Assembly: GCA_029561345.1 (NCBI GenBank)
Contig: JAKQJC010000028.1
Span: 1 to 64,000 of the forward strand
Length of the DNA: 64,000 bases
Origin: Chloroflexota bacterium
Lineage (GTDB): Bacteria; Chloroflexota; Anaerolineae; Anaerolineales; Anaerolineaceae
Reading direction: 5' to 3'
The notes under the pieces are model-generated. The model saw nothing but the letters and a program-made list of their open reading frames with translations, did not search any database and was not told where the DNA came from. This document shows positions 59,809-64,000 of the stretch, in pieces. Every line of letters starts with the position of its first letter. Within the stretch, counting starts at the first letter, position 1. The translations under genes were made by a program, and so were the position numbers.

Positions 59809-60387
59809 ATGATACATTCAGAATCTTCTTCATCTATCATTGTGAATGCCATCTGGCCGAAAACAAGCCTGGTGCGCGACGTGGCCCTGGTGGGCATGGG
59901 CAGCCTGACCCTGGCGGCTCTGGCGCAGGTGCAAATTCCCCTGCTGCCGGTGCCGGTGACCGGGCAGACCCTGGGTGTTTTGCTGGTAGGGGCGCTGCTG
60001 GGCAGGCGGCTGGGCGCATTGAGCATCATTGCCTATTTGTTTGAGGGGTTGATGGGACTGCCGGTTTTTGCGGGCGCTTCGGGCGGCCTGGCGCATCTTT
60101 TTGGTCCGACCGGCGGATACCTGCTGGGGTTTGTGGCTGCCGCCGCCCTGGTGGGCTGGTTGAGCGAACAGGGCTGGGACCGGACGCCCTGGATGACGGC
60201 CCTGGCGATGGTGCTGGGCAACCTGGTCATCTATGCTGCTGGCCTGAGCTGGCTGGCTGTGTTCACCGGCTGGGAAAAAGCCTTCGTGGTGGGCATGCTG
60301 CCTTTTCTGGCGGGCGACGCTCTGAAAATTGGCCTGGCGGCCGTTTTACTGCCGGGCGGCTGGTCGCTGCTGAACCGGGGCAAATAA
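59809..60387 (+). CDS. bioY: Biotin transporter substrate-binding protein BioY
   Basis: 192 residues, about six transmembrane helices. QIPLLPVPVTGQTLGVLLVGALLG near the N-terminus and GLPVFAGASGGLAHLFGPTGGYLLGF in the middle are the BioY (ECF S-component) signatures that bind biotin. BioY works alone at low efficiency or with an ECF EcfAT module, which is absent from this window. AAGGAA lies 6 bases before the ATG at 59809; the ATG at 59803 is too close. A terminator follows. Suggests biotin salvage. Confidence 0.95.
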   Translation: MIHSESSSSIIVNAIWPKTSLVRDVALVGMGSLTLAALAQVQIPLLPVPVTGQTLGVLLVGALLGRRLGALSIIAYLFEGLMGLPVFAGASGGLAHLFGPTGGYLLGFVAAAALVGWLSEQGWDRTPWMTALAMVLGNLVIYAAGLSWLAVFTGWEKAFVVGMLPFLAGDALKIGLAAVLLPGGWSLLNRGK

Positions 60388-60398
60388 ACTGACCCAAC

Positions 60399-60432
60399 AA
60401 GCCGCCGGCCCCTCCAGGCTGGCGGCTTTTTT
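60399..60432 (+). terminator. bioY terminator
   Basis: Arms AAGCCGCC and GGCGGCTT with a 14-base loop, then a run of Ts, 12 bases after the bioY stop. Confidence 0.9.
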
Positions 60433-60454
60433 GAATTTGGAAATGGGATCGATC

Positions 60455-61075
60455 ATGAATCTGAATATTCACGAGATTGCTAATTTACAGGATGAATTTC
60501 TTCTTCCCTGGCTGGATTTGTATGAAACGGCCTTTCCCCCTTCAGAAAAAATCCTGATTTCCACCTATCTGCGCCTGTTTCAGGTTGGAAAAATCGGTCC
60601 CCATGCAGAAAACCACCTGCTGGCGGTGTTGAATGAAAACGGCGACCTGGCCGGAATGGCGCATTATGAGAAAACCCTTGAACCAGGCACGCCTGCCTCT
60701 CTGTGGTACCTGGCGGTGCAGCCCGGTCAGCGCGGCGGTGGATTGGGGGCGCACATTTACCAGCATGTGCTGGCGCAGTGCCGCGAAAAACAGGCTCCGG
60801 CGCTGCTCTTTGAGGTGGAACTACCCGAAGAGATGAGCAGTGAGGCTGCCCGGGTGCTGGCCGGGCGCCGCATCCAGTTTTATGAACGCCAGGGGGCGCT
60901 GCGCCTGACGGGCGTTCATTATCTTCAGGTGGTGGGCTGGCACCAGACGCCCATGCCCATGCAGGTGATGGTTCATCCACTGCAGGCGCTGACGCCAGAA
61001 CAGGCTTTTGAGCTGGCTGCCTGGCAATATGAGGAAAATATTCGCCAAACAGGAACATTGCGTCTTGAAAAATGA
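60455..61075 (+). CDS. GNAT family acetyltransferase (putative)
   Basis: 206 residues. Motif A is YLAVQPGQRGGGLGAHIYQHVL (about 95-116; RGGGLG), the following strand is APALLFEVELPEE and motif B is RRIQFYERQGALRLTG. The N-terminal half (LDLYETAFPPSEKI) resembles other large GNAT proteins. The acceptor is unknown. The ATG at 60455 is chosen; upstream in-frame starts fall inside the bioY terminator. It ends just before a separate promoter for the next gene. Confidence 0.82.
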   Translation: MNLNIHEIANLQDEFLLPWLDLYETAFPPSEKILISTYLRLFQVGKIGPHAENHLLAVLNENGDLAGMAHYEKTLEPGTPASLWYLAVQPGQRGGGLGAHIYQHVLAQCREKQAPALLFEVELPEEMSSEAARVLAGRRIQFYERQGALRLTGVHYLQVVGWHQTPMPMQVMVHPLQALTPEQAFELAAWQYEENIRQTGTLRLEK

Positions 61076-61085
61076 TGGTTATAAT
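61058..61085 (+). promoter_or_regulatory. Promoter of LPG-synthase-like gene (leaderless)
   Basis: TTGCGT (61058-61063), 16-base spacer, TATAAT (61080-61085), then 6 G residues and the ATG at 61092. The promoter lies across the 3' end of the GNAT gene. Confidence 0.7.
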
Positions 61086-61091
61086 GGGGGG

Positions 61092-62069
61092 ATGAATCAA
61101 GAAAAGAATCCTCTGCTGCGCCGGATTGTTGCGGGCCTGCTGTTGGGCCTGGTGGTGATTGTGGCGCTGATGCTGGCCAGCGACCTGCGCCAGGTGCTGG
61201 CATTGATGCGTGTTTTTCGTTGGGAATGGCTGCCGCTGGTTTTGTGCGCCACCTTGTTTAATTACACCCTGCGGTTCATCAAATTTCATTATTACCTGGG
61301 TCTGAGCGGGGTGAAGAACCTGCCCTGGCCGCACAGCCTGCGCCTTTTTGTGGCGGGCTTCCCGCTGGCGGTGACGCCCGGCAAAGTGGGCGAGGTGCTG
61401 AAGGCTGTGTGGGTGAAGGATGCCTGCGGTCTGCCAGTGGCCAAGGGAACGGCGGTGGTGGTGGCTGAGCGCCTGAGCGATGGATTGGCGGTTCTGGGCC
61501 TGGCCTCGCTGGGGGTGGCAATCTGGCCGCAATACTGGCCAGCTTTTACCTTGCTGCTGGCGGGGCTTTTGGGGGTGGTGATTGTCTCGCAAATTCGCCC
61601 GCTGGCGCTGTGGTTTCTGAGGCTTGGAGAAAAACTGCCCCTGGTGCGCCGTTTTGTGCATAACCTGCGCGAGTTTTACGAGGGCAGTTTTGTGCTGCTG
61701 CAGCCGAAGGCCATTCTGATGGCAGTGGGCCTGGGAATGGTTTCGTGGCTGGGCGAAGGTATTGGGTTTTACCTGATTTTGATGGGCCTGGGACAGCCAG
61801 CCTCAACGGCGCTGTTGATTTCAGCCGTGTTCATTCTTTCATTTTCAACCCTGGTGGGGGCGGTTTCAGCGCTGCCGGGCGGCCTGGGCGCGGCAGAAAT
61901 TTCCATTGCTGGCATGCTGGTGGTTCTGGCCGGCTTATCGCCGAGTTGCGCCAGCGCCGCCACCCTGCTCATCCGCCTGGCCACCCTGTGGTTCGGGGTT
62001 TTGCTGGGTCTCGGCGCCTGGGCGTTCTGGCCGAAAATGGTTGGCCTGAAGGCTGAGCGGGTGGAATGA
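61092..62069 (+). CDS. Lysylphosphatidylglycerol-synthase-like membrane protein (UPF0104)
   Basis: 325 residues, about eight to nine transmembrane helices. Signature segments: LRFIKFHYYL, TPGKVGEVLKAVWV (the conserved PGKxGE-xK loop), AVVVAERLSDGLAVLG (the ERxxD motif), and AVSALPGGLGAAEISIAGML near the end. These define the LPG synthase TM / AglD-like family. The MprF-type lysyl-transferase domain is absent, so it is probably a flippase-like or lipid-related protein. The start follows a TATAAT by 6 bases. It overlaps the SDR gene by 4 bases. Confidence 0.88.
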   Translation: MNQEKNPLLRRIVAGLLLGLVVIVALMLASDLRQVLALMRVFRWEWLPLVLCATLFNYTLRFIKFHYYLGLSGVKNLPWPHSLRLFVAGFPLAVTPGKVGEVLKAVWVKDACGLPVAKGTAVVVAERLSDGLAVLGLASLGVAIWPQYWPAFTLLLAGLLGVVIVSQIRPLALWFLRLGEKLPLVRRFVHNLREFYEGSFVLLQPKAILMAVGLGMVSWLGEGIGFYLILMGLGQPASTALLISAVFILSFSTLVGAVSALPGGLGAAEISIAGMLVVLAGLSPSCASAATLLIRLATLWFGVLLGLGAWAFWPKMVGLKAERVE

Positions 62070-62914
62070 AAGGAAAAATTTGCGTGATCACCGGCGCGAA
62101 TGCCGGCATTGGCCGCGAGACGGCGCTGGGTTTGGCCAGGCTGGGCGCCACGGTGGTGATGGTGTGCCGCGATGCGGTGCGGGGCGCGGCTGCACAGGAA
62201 GAAATTCGCCGCCTGAGCGGCAATGATCAGGTGCACCTGGTGCTGGGGGATTTATCCTGGCAGGATTCAATGCGCAGGGCGGCGCAGGCCATCTGCCAGC
62301 GTTTTGAACGCATTGATGTGCTGGTGAATAATGCGGGGGGCATTTTCAGCCGCAGGCAGGAGAGCCCGGATGGGATTGAATTGACCTTTGCGCTCAATCA
62401 CCTGGGATATTTCCTGTTTACCGGCCTGCTGCTGGACAAATTGAAAGGCAGCGCGCCGGCACGGGTGGTGAATGTTTCATCCATTGCCCACTGGCTGGGC
62501 TGGATCCATTTTCCGGATATGCAGTTTCGCCGTTTCTATTTTGCACCGCTGGCCTATCACCAGAGTAAGCTGGCCAACGTGATGTTTACCTTCAGCCTGG
62601 CGCAGCGCCTGGCTGGCAGCGGCGTGACGGTTAACTGCCTGCATCCGGGGGTGATCAATTCCAACTTTTTCAAAAAAACCAGCGGTTTTGAGCGCCTGGT
62701 CAAATGGGCATTGACCCCCATTTACCAGACACCGGAGCAGGGTGCCGGGGTGGTCCTTTACCTTGCCAGTGCGCCTGAGGTGGCGGCTATCAGCGGGCAA
62801 TATTTTGTCAATCAAAACACGGCGCCAACTTCACCGCTGGCCAAAAACCGCCAGATGGCTGAACGTTTGTGGCAGGAAAGTGAAAAGTTAACCGGCTTTC
62901 ACTATGCGGAATGA
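62066..62914 (+). CDS. Short-chain dehydrogenase/reductase (retinol-dehydrogenase-like)
   Basis: 282 residues. The Rossmann nucleotide site is ITGANAGIGRETALGLARLG (TGxxxGIG), with structural NNAG at about 86. The active site has VVNVSSIAHW (Ser) and AYHQSKLANVMF (YxxxK). An Arg after beta-2 (VCRD) suggests NADP(H) preference. The layout most resembles RDH11-14/WWOX-type SDRs; the substrate is unknown. The ATG overlaps the previous stop (ATGA), so it is co-translated with the membrane protein, possibly in lipid metabolism. Confidence 0.92.
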   Translation: MKGKICVITGANAGIGRETALGLARLGATVVMVCRDAVRGAAAQEEIRRLSGNDQVHLVLGDLSWQDSMRRAAQAICQRFERIDVLVNNAGGIFSRRQESPDGIELTFALNHLGYFLFTGLLLDKLKGSAPARVVNVSSIAHWLGWIHFPDMQFRRFYFAPLAYHQSKLANVMFTFSLAQRLAGSGVTVNCLHPGVINSNFFKKTSGFERLVKWALTPIYQTPEQGAGVVLYLASAPEVAAISGQYFVNQNTAPTSPLAKNRQMAERLWQESEKLTGFHYAE

Positions 62915-62926
62915 CCCGCTTTTTGG

Positions 62927-62932
62927 TAAAAT
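62927..62932 (+). promoter_or_regulatory. -10 element of the GAF sensor gene (leaderless)
   Basis: TAAAAT ends 6 bases before the ATG at 62939. The -35 is weak. Confidence 0.5.
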
Positions 62933-62938
62933 CAATGC

Positions 62939-64000
62939 ATGCTTACACGTGAGCAGCTTGAAGAACGGCTGGCATCGTTGCACCGCGCCAGCCTGGAACT
63001 GGTGCAGGATATTTCACTTGAATCATTGCTGGAGCGCATTGCCATCATTGCCTGCGAGCAGGTAGGCGCGCGCTATGCAGCGGTGGGGGTATTAAACGAA
63101 GCGGGCGAGTTGGAACAATTCATCCCCATTGGCATGACGCCGTCTGAAATTCGCAAATTGCCGCATCAGCCTGAAGGCAAGGGCCTGATTGGCGTGTTGA
63201 TGAACAGCCGGCAGGCCATCCGGCTGCCTGATGTGAATCAGGATGCGCGCCGGGCTGGTTTTCCGGCCTTCCATCCGGTTATGAACACGTTTCTGGGTGT
63301 GCCGATTCTGCTGGGCGAAAAACAGCTTGGCCAAATTTACCTGACCAACAAGCTGGACGCCACAGAATTCAACGCCGATGATGAGCAGGTGATCACCACC
63401 CTGGCAGCCTATGCGGCGGTGGCCATTTCCAATGCCCGCCTTTACCGGACCCTGCGCGACCGCGAACAGGCGCTGACCCGCCGCAATGAAGACCTGGCTC
63501 TGCTGAACAACCTGGCCTCGATGCTGGCATCCAGCATGGATGAAGAAACCATTTTGCGCACAGCCTTATCAAGGCTGGTGGAGTATTTGGGCCTGGAAGC
63601 GGGGGAAATTTTCCTGCGAAATGAAACCAATGCCGGGCTCGATTGCGTTTTGCACATTGGCAACAGCCTGAAACAGATCTGGACGCGCACCTATTTCCGC
63701 GCTGGCGAAGGGCTGGTGGGTAAGGTGGCCCTGAGCGGCCAGCCGGAATTGATCATGTTAAGCGGGCAGCAGCGGCGCTTTGTGCCTGCAGCAGCTCTGC
63801 GGGCCTGCATTCGCCAGATTGTGGCTGTGCCGATCACCGCCAGCGGCGGAGTGATGGGCGTTTTATGCATCGCTTCTTACGCGCCGCAGCCCTTTGATGA
63901 AATGGATATGCAGCTGCTGACCTCGATTGGTTCCTGGACCGGCACGGCTGTGGAAAACGCCCGTCTGAGCATTCAGGGACGGCGGGTGGCCATTCTGGAA
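62939..64000 (+). CDS. GAF-domain sensor protein, 3' end outside window
   Basis: 354 residues are visible with no stop before the window end. Two GAF domains are clear: the first about 18-165 (GARYAAVGVLNEAGELEQFIPIGM ... FLGVPILLGEKQLGQIYLTN ... AAYAAVAISNARLYR), the second about 190-345 (GLEAGEIFLRNE ... VAVPITASGGVMGVLCIAS ... SWTGTAVENARLS). The output domain lies beyond the window; a histidine kinase, GGDEF or HD-GYP would all fit. An ATG at 62935 is in another frame. The start lies 6 bases after TAAAAT with no ribosome site. Confidence 0.88.
   Translation, partial: MLTREQLEERLASLHRASLELVQDISLESLLERIAIIACEQVGARYAAVGVLNEAGELEQFIPIGMTPSEIRKLPHQPEGKGLIGVLMNSRQAIRLPDVNQDARRAGFPAFHPVMNTFLGVPILLGEKQLGQIYLTNKLDATEFNADDEQVITTLAAYAAVAISNARLYRTLRDREQALTRRNEDLALLNNLASMLASSMDEETILRTALSRLVEYLGLEAGEIFLRNETNAGLDCVLHIGNSLKQIWTRTYFRAGEGLVGKVALSGQPELIMLSGQQRRFVPAAALRACIRQIVAVPITASGGVMGVLCIASYAPQPFDEMDMQLLTSIGSWTGTAVENARLSIQGRRVAILE

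Noticed and set aside
60480-61661. 393-codon leftward frame opposite the GNAT and UPF0104 genes
   Set aside because: Spans two clear rightward genes and a promoter; Gln/His/Pro-rich shadow composition.

Overview
The window looks like a chromosomal segment of an uncultured or little-studied member of the Chloroflexota, most likely class Anaerolineae. That is an inference from gene style: many multi-PAS/GAF sensors ending in GGDEF or HD-GYP, a very large MalT-like LuxR regulator, secreted proteins with Pro/Thr-rich 'PTATPTPT' linkers, cysteine-anchored lipoproteins, HXXEE and DUF2785 proteins, and fairly GC-rich, densely packed genes. No phage, transposase, CRISPR array or plasmid gene is visible.

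Layout. 0.4-2.4 kb (-): a glycosidase-like TIM-barrel protein and a CPBP membrane protease. 2.8-8 kb (+): Yip1-like protein, MacB/LolD-type ABC ATPase, secreted CARDB-like protein, FtsX/MacB permease, TSUP transporter. 8-9 kb (+): a 40-residue gene translationally coupled to a SUMF1-fold protein. 9.1-15.1 kb (+): a complete cytochrome bd module, cydA-cydB then cydD-cydC. 15-18.9 kb: fluoride channel, DUF2785, a GNAT/76-aa/DinB operon and a MarR/HXXEE operon. 19-20.4 kb (-): metK under a SAM-I riboswitch. 20.5-25.3 kb (+): era, a YhhN protein and a large subtilase whose signal peptide is cut off by an in-frame stop. 25-37.6 kb: MFS exporter, HD-GYP sensor, a GGDEF/XPB-like/TolB-like lipoprotein operon, and a GH3 glucosidase lipoprotein. 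37.7-45.5 kb: M14 carboxypeptidase, HerA-like ATPase, rpsU-infA, KimA-like potassium importer. 45.7-50 kb (+): LAL regulator, small protein, Tat-signal flavodoxin, membrane protein. 50-54 kb (+): maf, a class B PBP and rsgA. 54-59.6 kb (-): AmrS-like radical SAM protein, surE, a 1077-aa diguanylate cyclase and a tRNA-Arg with anticodon GCG. 59.8-64 kb (+): bioY, GNAT, a lysylphosphatidylglycerol-synthase-like membrane protein, an SDR, and a GAF sensor running off the window.

How the genes work together. The cyd block supplies a high-affinity quinol oxidase plus its CydDC assembly exporter. Several secreted hydrolases (subtilase, M14, GH3, probable glycosidase) fit a heterotrophic polymer degrader. 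One HD-GYP and two GGDEF proteins with intact I-sites indicate cyclic-di-GMP signalling.

The most striking genome-scale signal is promoter architecture. Many genes have a sigma70-like -10 hexamer ending 6-9 nt before the start codon and usually no Shine-Dalgarno sequence, which predicts leaderless mRNAs. They sit beside genes with normal Shine-Dalgarno sites. Other notable points are a perfect MarR dyad over its own promoter, a flavodoxin gene with a second internal start that could give a cytosolic isoform, an alternative-hairpin leader ahead of rpsU, and the tRNA-Arg(GCG).
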